64,000 nucleotides of DNA from Streptomyces toxytricini (GTDB taxonomy: Bacteria > Actinomycetota > Actinomycetes > Streptomycetales > Streptomycetaceae): contig NZ_BMTY01000012.1 in NCBI RefSeq assembly GCF_014649915.1, positions 157,852-221,851 of the forward strand, given 5' to 3'. The notes beneath the pieces were generated by a model. It was not told where the DNA came from, ran no database searches, and worked only from the letters and a program-made list of their open reading frames with translations. Both the position numbers and the translations under genes were made by a program. Every line of letters begins with the position of its first letter. Position 1 is the stretch's first letter. Of this stretch, positions 9,691 to 18,519 are shown piece after piece.

Positions 9691-12000
9691 TCACCGGTTC
9701 TTCTCGTTTGCTGCCCCGCTGCCCTTCCCGGCCGCCTTCGCGGGCTTCTTCCACCCGATGTCCTGGTAGCGGGGGGCGGCCATGCCGAAGGCGCCCGCGT
9801 TGGCCACGTTCGGCTTGACGGCCACCAGCTGCGGCCGCTGGAAGAGCGGGATGGAGCCGGCGGCCGCCCAGATCCGGGCGTCGGCCTTGCGGATCAGCTC
9901 CCGGGAGGCCTCCTCGTCCAGCTCGCCGACCGCCTGGTCGAACAGCTGGTCGATGTGGTCGGTCCCGACCCGCGTGTAGTTCTGCTCCACCAGCAGCGAA
10001 CCGTCGGCGGCAGGCTCCGGCTTGGCGAAGATCGGGCGCGCGTCGGTCGCCGGGTAGGCCGTCGCGGGCCACGAGTACAGGGCGAGGTCGTACTCGCCCG
10101 AGGCGACGTGGTCCTTGAAGAAGCTCTCGTCCGACACCTTCGTCATCTCGGTGTTGACGCCGACCCTGCGGAGCATCTGCGAGATCCGCTCCCCGACCGT
10201 GCGCAGCGCTTCCGAGCCGGGACCGGAGGGCACGACGAAGCGCAGGGTCAGCATCCTGCCGTCCTTGGCGAGCATGGACCCGGAGGTGCGGGTCTGCTGC
10301 GCCGGGGCGGGGGCGGGCGAGGCGTCGCCGTCGGCGCCGTCGGCCTCGTCGGCCTCGTCGGCGCGCTGCGGGGCGCCCTTGGCATCGGCCGGATTCCGGG
10401 CCGCGGCGGACAGCGCGGCCGCCTGGGCCAGCAGCACCGCCTTCTGCTGGGCCGCGAAGGGGGCCGGCGCGAGGACCGGGGAGGGCTGGTCTCCCGCCGC
10501 GCCGCGGGCCTCGCCGTTGCGGCCGTCGTCCTGGCCCACGATGTACAGGCCGTCGTTCCCGGTGCCGGGGCCGGACGCCGCCGACGGCGTCTTCCCGTCG
10601 TCCTGCGGCTCGGCCTCCGGGCCGGCCTTGGCACCGGCCGGCTCGGTGATCCGGCCGCCGCGGCGCCAGCCGGCGTCCGCAAGGAGGGCCTGCGCCGCCT
10701 TGGTGTCCTGGCCGCCGAGCGCGTCGCTGTTGTCCGCGTACGCCCGCTGCCCGGCCAGCGCCACGTGGCTGCCGACCGGCCGCGCCGGCAGGCCCAGCGG
10801 CTTGAGGACGAGCTCGGCGAGCTCCTTGCGGTCCAGGGCGCGGGCCACGGCCCGGCGCACCCGCTCGTCGGCGAGCGGGCCGGAGGCCCCGTTCAGGGCG
10901 AGCTGCGTGTAGGCGGGCTCCAGCGACTTGCGCACGGTGAAGTTCCGCAGGGCCGCCTGCTCGGCCGGGTAGCGGGCGGCGGCCTCCTGGGCCTTCGCCC
11001 GCAGCTCCTCCTCCGCGGCCGCCTTGGCCTCGTCGGTGCCGTGGGCGGCCGCCCAGGACAGCGTCGCCGCGGCCGCGGCGGCCGCCGGGTCCGCCTCGGG
11101 CACGGGGGCGCCGGCCGCGCCGGCCGGGGTGCCCGCCTCCTTGCGGGCCCGCTCGATCCGGTCGGCGCCGGCCCGGTCGACCTCGGCCATGTCGACCTTC
11201 CCGGCGGCGAGCGCCGCCGGGCGCTCGGCCCGGGGCACCGCGGTCAGGACGAGGGTGTCCAGCTTGGCGGGCCGGCCCCACCAGCGGGGGTTGCGGGTGA
11301 GCGCGGCGGTGCCGGTCTTCTTGTCGACGGCTCCCAGGACGAACGGGCCGGCGGTCGCCTTCAGCGTGCCGCGGGCGCCCTCGTTGAAGGCGTCGGGCGT
11401 GCCGGTGACCTGCTTGGGGTAGAGCGGGGAGAACAGCGAGCGCCAGTCGGTGTACGGCTTGAGGAAGGTGACCCGCACCTCCAGGTCGGTCTTCCCCTTC
11501 TCGATCTTCTCGATCCGCTCGTAGCCGGCGTTGCGGGCGGTCCAGTACGCGGAGTCCTTGCCGCTCAGGGCCCGCCACTGGGAGACGAAGTCCGCCGCGC
11601 CGATCTCCCGGCCGTCGCTCCACACGGCCTGCTGGTTGAGCTTGTACAGGACGACCTGCTTGGGCTCCCGCTCGACGATCTGCGCCTTCTCCAGGAAGTC
11701 CGGGTTCGCCACCGGCCGGCCCTTGGCGTCCATCGTGAACAGCTGGGGCAGCACCGCGCCGGCGATCCGGGCGGTGGTGGCGTCGGCGTCGGCCTGGAAG
11801 GCGTTCAGGGTGTCCGGGAGGCTGTCGACGGCCCAGCGCAGCACACCGCCGTCGGCGACCTTCTCCCGCGCGGTGGGCGCGATGTCCGGCCCCGCGGCAG
11901 CGGGGCCGGCGTCGTCGCCCGAGCCGCAGCCCGCGAGCAGCGGCAGTGCGAGGACTCCCGAGGTCAGGAGCGCCAAGGGCCTGCGCCTTCTACGGGACAT
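9691..12000 (-). CDS. Large ABC-type substrate-binding lipoprotein (LpqW-like)
   Basis: 769 residues. ATG 12000 is preferred over ATG 12009 because GGAGGT lies at 12008-12013. Signal: five arginines, a hydrophobic stretch and lipobox ALPLLAGC with Cys 25. The body is SBP_bac_5-like (GVLRWAVDSLPDTLNAFQ, DGREIGAADFVSQW, GEYDLALYSWPA, FQRPQLVAVKPNVANAGAFG) but is longer than peptide-binding proteins because of an Ala/Pro/Asp-rich insertion near residues 440-590. No permease or ATPase genes are attached. Mycobacterial LpqW, a relative, acts in cell-envelope glycolipid synthesis rather than import; whether this protein binds peptides is unknown. Confidence 0.85.
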   Translation of the reverse strand: MSRRRRRPLALLTSGVLALPLLAGCGSGDDAGPAAAGPDIAPTAREKVADGGVLRWAVDSLPDTLNAFQADADATTARIAGAVLPQLFTMDAKGRPVANPDFLEKAQIVEREPKQVVLYKLNQQAVWSDGREIGAADFVSQWRALSGKDSAYWTARNAGYERIEKIEKGKTDLEVRVTFLKPYTDWRSLFSPLYPKQVTGTPDAFNEGARGTLKATAGPFVLGAVDKKTGTAALTRNPRWWGRPAKLDTLVLTAVPRAERPAALAAGKVDMAEVDRAGADRIERARKEAGTPAGAAGAPVPEADPAAAAAAATLSWAAAHGTDEAKAAAEEELRAKAQEAAARYPAEQAALRNFTVRKSLEPAYTQLALNGASGPLADERVRRAVARALDRKELAELVLKPLGLPARPVGSHVALAGQRAYADNSDALGGQDTKAAQALLADAGWRRGGRITEPAGAKAGPEAEPQDDGKTPSAASGPGTGNDGLYIVGQDDGRNGEARGAAGDQPSPVLAPAPFAAQQKAVLLAQAAALSAAARNPADAKGAPQRADEADEADGADGDASPAPAPAQQTRTSGSMLAKDGRMLTLRFVVPSGPGSEALRTVGERISQMLRRVGVNTEMTKVSDESFFKDHVASGEYDLALYSWPATAYPATDARPIFAKPEPAADGSLLVEQNYTRVGTDHIDQLFDQAVGELDEEASRELIRKADARIWAAAGSIPLFQRPQLVAVKPNVANAGAFGMAAPRYQDIGWKKPAKAAGKGSGAANEKNR

Positions 12001-12052
12001 GGGTGCCACCTCCGGGCGGGCGTGAACGACGTGAGACGGCGGGCCGGCGGCT

Positions 12053-12085
12053 TGATCACGTTCGGCGGTATTTGCGGCTGATCAC
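12053..12085. promoter_or_regulatory. Paired TGATCAC elements upstream of the LpqW-like lipoprotein gene
   Basis: Two exact TGATCAC heptamers at 12053-12059 and 12079-12085, 26 bp apart. They lie 53-85 bp upstream of the lipoprotein ATG, so a dimeric regulator could bind both. The rest of the gap to 12362 (about 280 bp) shows no other feature that I can support. Confidence 0.35.
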
Positions 12086-12362
12086 ACCGGGTGCCGAGAC
12101 ACACTGAAAACGACCGCCCGGCGCGCCCCGGGCAGCCGCCCCCCGCCACGCCGCGAAGCCCACCCGTGCGGACCAATCGCGGTGCCGGCGGGGCGGGCGT
12201 TCCCCCGGGAGGGGGATGGGAGAGGGGTCGGGGAGGGCGCACGGATCGCGCCTGCGCGCCCGCAATCGGCGCACGTCCCCTTCCCAACGGGGGACGGGAG
12301 GCGCGACACTCGCAGGCGCACATGAACGTTGCCGCCGCTACCTGCGGAAGTGAGGGCAAGTC

Positions 12363-12590
12363 ATGTACCAGCAGCATGAATTGGAAGCCGTCCGGCGCAG
12401 CCTCGACGAGCTGGCGCGCAAGGTGGAGCAGCTGGAGCGGCGGGCCGCGCCGCGGCCGCCGGACCGCGCCCGGCCGGCGGCCGCGCAGCCGCTCCCGATG
12501 GTGGCCATCCCGGACGCCCCGTACGACAGCGCGCTGTGGACGGACAGCGATGACGAGGGCCTCGGCGCCCGCGGCCGCCGGGCCCCCTGA
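12363..12590 (+). CDS. Small coiled-coil protein of unknown function
   Basis: 75 residues. Not recognised. Residues 1-28 form a charged heptad-like helix (LEAVRRSLDELARKVEQLE), followed by a Pro/Ala/Arg-rich linker and an acidic stretch (WTDSDDEG). A purine-rich GTGAGGG precedes the ATG. It is cytoplasmic by composition, lies upstream of the succinate dehydrogenase genes on the same strand, and is separated from them by 132 bp with a hairpin. Whether it is co-transcribed or helps the complex is unknown. Confidence 0.6.
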   Translation: MYQQHELEAVRRSLDELARKVEQLERRAAPRPPDRARPAAAQPLPMVAIPDAPYDSALWTDSDDEGLGARGRRAP

Positions 12591-12660
12591 CCGCCCGCGG
12601 GCGCACCGCGCGCCGGCCCCCGCAGGCCCGCCACCGCCCGCGCCCCGCCGCACACCCCCG

Positions 12661-12684
12661 GGCCCGGCCCCTGCGGGCCGGGCC
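12661..12684 (+). terminator. Hairpin between the small coiled-coil gene and sdh anchor gene
   Basis: Perfect 10-bp GC stem (12661-12670 with 12675-12684, loop CTGC), 39 bp before the TTG start of the membrane anchor gene. It could terminate or attenuate read-through from the small upstream gene. Confidence 0.5.
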
Positions 12685-12722
12685 TCCCGGGCCACCCCCG
12701 ACCACTCCACCCGGAGTCCCCT

Positions 12723-13544
12723 TTGGCCACAGGCACCCGACCTCCCCGCCCGCCGTCCGGCGTCCACGGCGCCTCCCGCGCCGCGATCGGCGCCCGCCAC
12801 CTGCGCACCGACCGGTGGTGGCTGGCCCCCGCCGGCACCGCGGCCGGACTGCTCGCCTTCGTCGCCTACTCGACGTGGCGGGCCTTCGCGAACGCCGACT
12901 ACTACGCGGCCCCCTACGTCTCCCCCTTCTACTCCCCCTGCCTGGCGGAGAACTGCCAGGAGATGCGCGGCGGCCCCAACCTCGACCTCGTCGGGAGCTG
13001 GTGGGGCCTGTCCCCCGCCCTGCTCATCCTGGTCTTCCCGCTCGGCTTCCGGCTGACCTGCTACTACTACCGGAAGGCCTACTACCGGAGCTTCTGGGCC
13101 TCGCCGCCCGCCTGCGCCGTCGCCGAGCCGCACTCCCGGTACACCGGCGAGACCCGCTTCCCGCTGGTCCTGCAGAACCTGCACCGCTACTTCTTCTACG
13201 CGGCCGTGCCGGTCGCCGCGGTCCTCACCTACGACACCGTCCTCACCTTCCGCGACGCGGACTACGCGTGGGGCCACATGGGGGCGGGGACGCTGCTGTT
13301 CCTCCTCAACGCGGCCCTGATCTGGGCGTACACGCTGTCCTGCCACTCCTGCCGGCACATCATGGGCGGCCGCCTGAGGCACTTCTCCCGGCACCCCGTC
13401 CGCTACCGGCTGTGGGGCTGGGTCAGCCGCCTCAACGCCCGCCACATGCAGCTCGCCTGGGCCTCGCTGGTCAGCGTCGCCGCCTGCGACCTGTACGTGT
13501 ACCTGCTCGCCACCGGCGCCTTCACCGACCCGAGGATCTTCTGA
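12723..13544 (+). CDS. Succinate dehydrogenase membrane anchor subunit (actinobacterial Sdh1 type)
   Basis: 273 residues from TTG 12723, which has GGAG about ten bases upstream. About five hydrophobic segments are visible (near residues 34-52, 98-115, 155-172, 185-205 and 240-258), with several histidines (LHRYFF, CHSCRHIMGG) that might bind cofactor. Position directly before the flavoprotein and iron-sulfur genes, and a length like the mycobacterial Rv0249c anchor, support the role of anchoring SdhAB and passing electrons to menaquinone. The assignment rests on context more than motif. Confidence 0.8.
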   Translation: MATGTRPPRPPSGVHGASRAAIGARHLRTDRWWLAPAGTAAGLLAFVAYSTWRAFANADYYAAPYVSPFYSPCLAENCQEMRGGPNLDLVGSWWGLSPALLILVFPLGFRLTCYYYRKAYYRSFWASPPACAVAEPHSRYTGETRFPLVLQNLHRYFFYAAVPVAAVLTYDTVLTFRDADYAWGHMGAGTLLFLLNAALIWAYTLSCHSCRHIMGGRLRHFSRHPVRYRLWGWVSRLNARHMQLAWASLVSVAACDLYVYLLATGAFTDPRIF

Positions 13545-13545
13545 C

Positions 13546-15447
13546 ATGGCCCAAGTCGACCGGCAGCAGTGGGACGTCGTCGTGGTGGGGGCGGGCGGCG
13601 CCGGGCTGCGGGCCGCCATCGAGGCCCGCGAGCGGGGCGCCCGTACGGCCGTGGTCTGCAAGTCCCTGTTCGGCAAGGCGCACACCGTCATGGCGGAGGG
13701 CGGGATCGCCGCCTCCATGGGCAACGTCAACGGGCACGACAACTGGCAGGTGCACTTCCGCGACACGATGCGCGGCGGCAAGTTCCTGGGCCAGTGGCGG
13801 ATGGCCGAGCTGCACGCGCGGGAGGCCCCCGACCGGGTCTGGGAGCTGGAGACCTGGGGCGCCCTCTTCGACCGCACCCCGGACGGCCGGATCTCGCAGC
13901 GGAACTTCGGCGGGCACGAGTACCCGCGCCTCGCGCACGTCGGCGACCGCACCGGCCTGGAGCTGATCCGCACCCTCCAGCAGAAGGCGACCGCCCTCCA
14001 GCAGGAGGACTTCGCCGCGTACGGGGACCACGAGGCGCGCCTGAAGGTCTTCCAGGAGTGCACGGTCACGCGCGTCCTGAAGGACGGCGGGCGCGTCGCG
14101 GGCGCCTTCTGCTACGAGCGGGAGAGCGGCCGCTTCTTCGTCCTGGAGGCCCCGGCGGTGGTCCTCGCCACCGGCGGCATCGGCAAGTCGTTCAAGACCA
14201 CCTCGAACTCGTGGGAGTACACGGGCGACGGGCACGCGCTGGCGCTGCTCGCCGGCGCGCCGCTGCTGAACATGGAGTTCGTGCAGTTCCACCCGACGGG
14301 GATGGTCTGGCCGCCGTCGGTGAAGGGGATCCTCGTCACCGAGTCGGTGCGCGGCGACGGCGGGGTGCTGCGCAACAGCGACGGCAGGCGGTTCATGTTC
14401 GACTACGTCCCGGACGTCTTCAAGGACAAGTACGCGCAGACGGAGGACGAGGCCGACCGCTGGTACGAGGACCCCGACGGCAACCGGCGCCCGCCCGAGC
14501 TGCTCCCCCGCGACGAGGTGGCCCGCGCCATCAACGCCGAGGTCAAGGCGGGCCGCGGCTCCCCGCACGGCGGGGTCTACCTCGACGTGTCGACGCGGAT
14601 GTCCCCGGAGCGGGTCAAGCGGCGGCTGCCGTCCATGTACCACCAGTTCAAGGAGCTGGCGGACGTGGACATCACGGCGGAGCCGATGGAGGTCGGGCCG
14701 ACCTGCCACTACGTGATGGGCGGCGTCGCGGTCGACTCCGAGACGGCCGCGGCCGAGGGCGTCCCCGGACTGTTCGCGGCGGGCGAGGTCGCCGGCGGCA
14801 TGCACGGCTCGAACCGGCTCGGCGGCAACTCCCTCTCGGACCTGCTGGTGTTCGGGCGGCGGGCCGGACTGCACGCCGCGGCCCTCGCGGCGGCGCCGGG
14901 GCCGCGGCCGCGGGTCTCACCGGAGCAGGTGGACGCCGCCGCGGCGGAGGCCCTGGCCCCGTTCCACGCGGGGGAGGGCGCGGAGAACCCGTACACCCTG
15001 CACCAGGAGCTCCAGAACGCCATGAACGACCTCGTCGGCATCATCCGCCGCGAGGACGAGATGGCGGAGGCGCTGCGCAGGCTGGCCTCCCTGCGGGAGC
15101 GGGCCGCCCGGGCGGGCGTGGAGGGGCACCGGCAGTTCAACCCCGGCTGGCACCTCGCGCTGGACCTGCGGAACATGCTGCTGGTCAGCGAATGCGTGGC
15201 CCGCGCGGCCCTGGAGCGCACCGAGAGCCGCGGCGGGCACACCCGCGAGGACTGCCCGGCGATGGAGCGCGCCTGGCGGCCGGTGAACCTGCTGTGCCGC
15301 CCGGTGGAGCCGCCCCCGGCGGACCCGGCCGCGGACCGGATCCGGCTGGAGCGGGTCCGCACCGAGCCCATCCGCCCCGACCTGCTCGCGCTCTTCGAGA
15401 AGGAAGAACTCGTCAAGTACCTGGCCGAAGAGGAGCTCCCCGCGTGA
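13546..15447 (+). CDS. sdhA: Succinate dehydrogenase/fumarate reductase flavoprotein subunit
   Basis: 633 residues. Catalytic FAD subunit oxidising succinate to fumarate. Dinucleotide-binding motif GAGGAGLRAA near residue 16; the KAHTVMAEGGIAASMGN stretch contains the region where FAD is attached in this family. Substrate-site segments include QFHPTGM, RGDGG and GGVYLDVSTR. The C-terminal domain has RNMLLVSECVARAALERTES-type text and GGHTREDCP. Starts one base after the anchor gene stop and overlaps sdhB by 4 bases (GTGA), so the three genes form one operon. Confidence 0.96.
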   Translation: MAQVDRQQWDVVVVGAGGAGLRAAIEARERGARTAVVCKSLFGKAHTVMAEGGIAASMGNVNGHDNWQVHFRDTMRGGKFLGQWRMAELHAREAPDRVWELETWGALFDRTPDGRISQRNFGGHEYPRLAHVGDRTGLELIRTLQQKATALQQEDFAAYGDHEARLKVFQECTVTRVLKDGGRVAGAFCYERESGRFFVLEAPAVVLATGGIGKSFKTTSNSWEYTGDGHALALLAGAPLLNMEFVQFHPTGMVWPPSVKGILVTESVRGDGGVLRNSDGRRFMFDYVPDVFKDKYAQTEDEADRWYEDPDGNRRPPELLPRDEVARAINAEVKAGRGSPHGGVYLDVSTRMSPERVKRRLPSMYHQFKELADVDITAEPMEVGPTCHYVMGGVAVDSETAAAEGVPGLFAAGEVAGGMHGSNRLGGNSLSDLLVFGRRAGLHAAALAAAPGPRPRVSPEQVDAAAAEALAPFHAGEGAENPYTLHQELQNAMNDLVGIIRREDEMAEALRRLASLRERAARAGVEGHRQFNPGWHLALDLRNMLLVSECVARAALERTESRGGHTREDCPAMERAWRPVNLLCRPVEPPPADPAADRIRLERVRTEPIRPDLLALFEKEELVKYLAEEELPA

Positions 15448-16223
15448 CGACATACGACGCCCGGTTCCGGATCTGGCGGGGCGACGCCGACGGCGGGGGC
15501 CTGCGGGACTTCACGGTCGAGGTGCACGACGGCGAGGTCGTCCTGGACATCGTCCACCGCCTCCAGGCCACCGAGGCCCCGGACCTGGCGGTGCGCTGGA
15601 ACTGCAAGGCCGGCAAGTGCGGCTCGTGCAGCGCGGAGGTCAACGGGCGGCCGCGGCTGATGTGCATGACCCGCATGTCGGTCTTCGACCGGGCGGAGAC
15701 GGTCACGATCACGCCGCTGCGGGCCTTCCCGGTGGTCCGCGACCTGGTGACGGACGTGTCCTTCAACTACCGCAAGGCGCGCGAGGTGCCCGCCTTCGTG
15801 CCGCCGGAGGGGGTCGGGCCGGGCGAGTACCGGATGCAGCAGGTCGACGTGGACCGCTCCCAGGAGTTCCGCAAGTGCATCGAGTGCTTCCTGTGCCAGG
15901 ACACCTGCCATGTGGTGCGCGACCACGAGGAGAACAAGGAGGCCTTCGCCGGGCCGCGCTTCCTGATGCGGGTCGCCGAGCTGGACATGCACCCGCTGGA
16001 CGCGGCGGCCGCGTCGGGCCTGGACCGCCGGCGGGCGGCGCAGGAGGAGCACGGGCTGGGCTACTGCAACATCACCAAGTGCTGCACGGAGGTCTGCCCC
16101 GAGGGCATCCGGATCACCGACAACGCGCTGATCCCCCTGAAGGAGCGGGCCGCCGACCGCAAGTACGACCCGCTGGTGTGGCTGGGGAACAGGATCCTCC
16201 GGCGCCGCCCCGACGCGCCGTAG
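15444..16223 (+). CDS. sdhB: Succinate dehydrogenase/fumarate reductase iron-sulfur subunit
   Basis: 259 residues from GTG 15444 overlapping the sdhA stop. Carries electrons from FAD to the quinone site. [2Fe-2S] ligands in CKAGKCGSC and RLMC; the second and third clusters use CIECFLCQDTC and CNITKCCTEVCPEG. Residue 1 is just upstream of TTYDARFRIWRG, a typical SdhB start. Last gene of the sdh operon; a hairpin follows. Confidence 0.96.
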   Translation: MTTYDARFRIWRGDADGGGLRDFTVEVHDGEVVLDIVHRLQATEAPDLAVRWNCKAGKCGSCSAEVNGRPRLMCMTRMSVFDRAETVTITPLRAFPVVRDLVTDVSFNYRKAREVPAFVPPEGVGPGEYRMQQVDVDRSQEFRKCIECFLCQDTCHVVRDHEENKEAFAGPRFLMRVAELDMHPLDAAAASGLDRRRAAQEEHGLGYCNITKCCTEVCPEGIRITDNALIPLKERAADRKYDPLVWLGNRILRRRPDAP

Positions 16224-16230
16224 CCCTCCC

Positions 16231-16268
16231 GCCGCCCCCTTCCCGAGCCCGCGGGAGGGGGTGGCGGC
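16231..16268 (+). terminator. Probable terminator of the sdh operon
   Basis: GC-rich inverted repeat (16231-16245 against 16252-16268) with a couple of unpaired bases, eight bases after the sdhB stop. Confidence 0.6.
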
Positions 16269-16310
16269 GCTGCGGTCGCGGGGGCCCGGGTGCGGTCATA
16301 CGCTCCCTGC

Positions 16311-18434
16311 GTGACCCCGTCGAGACGCAACCCCGCCGGGCGGCCCGGCCCCCGGGCCGGGCTCGCGCTGGGTGCCGCGCTGCTGGCCTTCTGCGGCTGC
16401 GCGGTGGCCGGGGCGCCCGCCGCCCGGGCCGAGGACCCCGTCAGCCTGTCGGGGCAGGGCCAGGTCACCGACCGGGTGGGGGCGCTGCGCGGCCGGGAGG
16501 CCGCCGTCACGGCAGCACTGGACCGGCTGTACGACCGCCGCCGCATCCAGTTGTTCGTGGCGTACGTACGGGACTTCTCCGGGCGCTCCCCGCAGGGCTG
16601 GGCCGACGCCACCGCGCAGCGGGGCGGCCTCGGACGCGACGACCTGCTCCTCGCGGTGGCCACGGGGGACCGCCGGTACGGCTATTCGGCCGACCCCGAT
16701 TCCGGATTCACCGAGGACCAGCTCGCGGAGGTCGCCCGGGAGGCCGTCGAGCCGGCGCTGCGCGCCAACGACTGGGCGGGCGCCGCGATCGGTGCGGCCG
16801 ACGGCTACGACGCGGTGCTCGCCGGCCGCCCCGTCACCCCGCCGCCGATCACGCCGGGCCCGGCGGACCCGGGCGGCGGCGGGTCGGGCCCGGGCTGGGC
16901 GGGGGACCTGGTGCTCCCGGTCGTCGCCGTCGGCGCAGCGGGGGCGCTCGCCGCGTACGCGTACTCCCGGCGCCGCCGCGGGGCCGGGCGGGGCGGCGGC
17001 CGGACGACGACCGGCTGGGGCGGGCAGCCCGCGACGGCGACGGCGGTGCCGCTGCTCCAGCTGGACGCGCGGTCGCGGGCGCTGCTGGTGGAGACGGACG
17101 ACGCGGTCCGCACGTCCACCGAGGAGCTCGGCTTCGCGGCCGCCCGGTTCGGCGACGAGGCGGTGGCCCCCTTCACCCGGGCGGTGGAGTTCGCGGAGAG
17201 CGAGTTGACGGCCGCGTTCCGGCTGCGCCAGCAGCTCGACGACGCCTACCCGGAGGACGACGCGGCACGGCGGCGGATGCTCGACGAGATCGTGGCCCGG
17301 TGCAGCGAGGCGAACCGGCGCCTGGACGCGGAGGCGGCCGACTTCGACCGGCTGCGCGACCTGGGGCGCAACGCCCCGCAGGCGCTGGCCGCAGCACAGG
17401 AGCGGGCGCGGGACCTGGCGGGGCGCACGGCCACGGCGGCGGCGACGCTGGAGGCGCTGCGCGGCCGGTACGCCGGCTCCGCGTCCGGGCCGGTCGCCGG
17501 CCACGCCGAACGGGCCGAGGACCGGCTGGCGTTCGCCGGGGAGCAGCTCGACGGGGCGCGGGCGGCCGTCGAGGCGGGGGACACCGGCCGGGCCGCCGTG
17601 CACGTACGGGCCGCCGAGGGCGCCGTGGACCAGGCGGCGATCCTGGTGGACGCGGTGGAGCGGCGGGCGCAGGAGCTCGCGGAGGCCGCGGGGAAACTGC
17701 CCGGGGCGCTCGCCGAGACCGACGCGGACCTCGCCGACGCGCGCGGGCTGCTCGCCGCGGCCGCGGCGGGGACGCCCGCCGGGGACCTCGGCGGCCGGAT
17801 CGCCCGGGCGGAGGCGGTGGCCGCCGCCGTACGGCGGGAGGTGGAAACCGGCCGGTACGACCCGCTGGACGCCTTGCGCCGGGTCGAGGAGGCGGACGCG
17901 GCCCTGGACGCGGCCCTGGCCGGGGCCCGGGAGCAGGAGTCGGGCCGGCGGCGGGCGGCCGCGCTGCTGGACCGGGCGCTGCTGTCGGCGCGCAGCGCCA
18001 TCGGGGCGGCGGCGGACTACGTGACGACGACCCGCGGCGCGGTGGGCAGCGAGGCCCGGACGCGGCTGGCGGAGGCGCGCCGGCACCTGGAGCGGGCGCA
18101 GTCGCTGGCGGAGCCGGACCCGCCGGCCGCGCTGGCGGAGGCGCAGCAGGCGGACGGACTGGCCCGGCAGGCGCAGGAGCTGGCAGAGCGGGACGTACGG
18201 GAGTACGGGGACCCGTACGGCGGCCCGGGCGGACCCGGCGGCGGGCGGGGCGGCATGGGCGGGGCGGTGCTGGGCGGGATCATCCTCGGCGGGATCCTGC
18301 GCGGCGGCGGGTACGGCGGAGGCCTCCCGGGCGGCTTCGGCGGAGGCGGGGTGTTCGGCGGCGGCGGGGGCGGGCCGGGTTCGTTCGGCGGGGGCGGCAC
18401 CCGCGGCCGGATGGGCGGCGGTGGCCGCTTCTGA
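16311..18434 (+). CDS. TPM-domain (Psb32/MOLO-1 type) membrane protein
   Basis: 707 residues from GTG 16311 (an in-frame start at 16290 is also open). Signal or membrane segment near residues 15-40, then a TPM domain (residues about 45-180: GREAAVTAALDRLYDRRRIQ, GRDDLLLAVATGDRRYGYS). A second membrane segment (LVLPVVAVGAAGALAAYAYS) near 205 is followed by a long Ala/Arg/Glu helical region, probably coiled coil, and a Gly-rich tail from about 635. TPM proteins are poorly understood; in actinobacteria they often sit beside PspA-type genes, as here, suggesting a membrane-stress role. Confidence 0.85.
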   Translation: MTPSRRNPAGRPGPRAGLALGAALLAFCGCAVAGAPAARAEDPVSLSGQGQVTDRVGALRGREAAVTAALDRLYDRRRIQLFVAYVRDFSGRSPQGWADATAQRGGLGRDDLLLAVATGDRRYGYSADPDSGFTEDQLAEVAREAVEPALRANDWAGAAIGAADGYDAVLAGRPVTPPPITPGPADPGGGGSGPGWAGDLVLPVVAVGAAGALAAYAYSRRRRGAGRGGGRTTTGWGGQPATATAVPLLQLDARSRALLVETDDAVRTSTEELGFAAARFGDEAVAPFTRAVEFAESELTAAFRLRQQLDDAYPEDDAARRRMLDEIVARCSEANRRLDAEAADFDRLRDLGRNAPQALAAAQERARDLAGRTATAAATLEALRGRYAGSASGPVAGHAERAEDRLAFAGEQLDGARAAVEAGDTGRAAVHVRAAEGAVDQAAILVDAVERRAQELAEAAGKLPGALAETDADLADARGLLAAAAAGTPAGDLGGRIARAEAVAAAVRREVETGRYDPLDALRRVEEADAALDAALAGAREQESGRRRAAALLDRALLSARSAIGAAADYVTTTRGAVGSEARTRLAEARRHLERAQSLAEPDPPAALAEAQQADGLARQAQELAERDVREYGDPYGGPGGPGGGRGGMGGAVLGGIILGGILRGGGYGGGLPGGFGGGGVFGGGGGGPGSFGGGGTRGRMGGGGRF

Positions 18435-18519
18435 CCCTGCCCCGCGCCGGTGCGCCGCGGGCGCGCGCCGCGCCTCTTCCTCCGTTCTTTCCCGTCCCGA
18501 CCCGAGGAGCCCCGGATCG

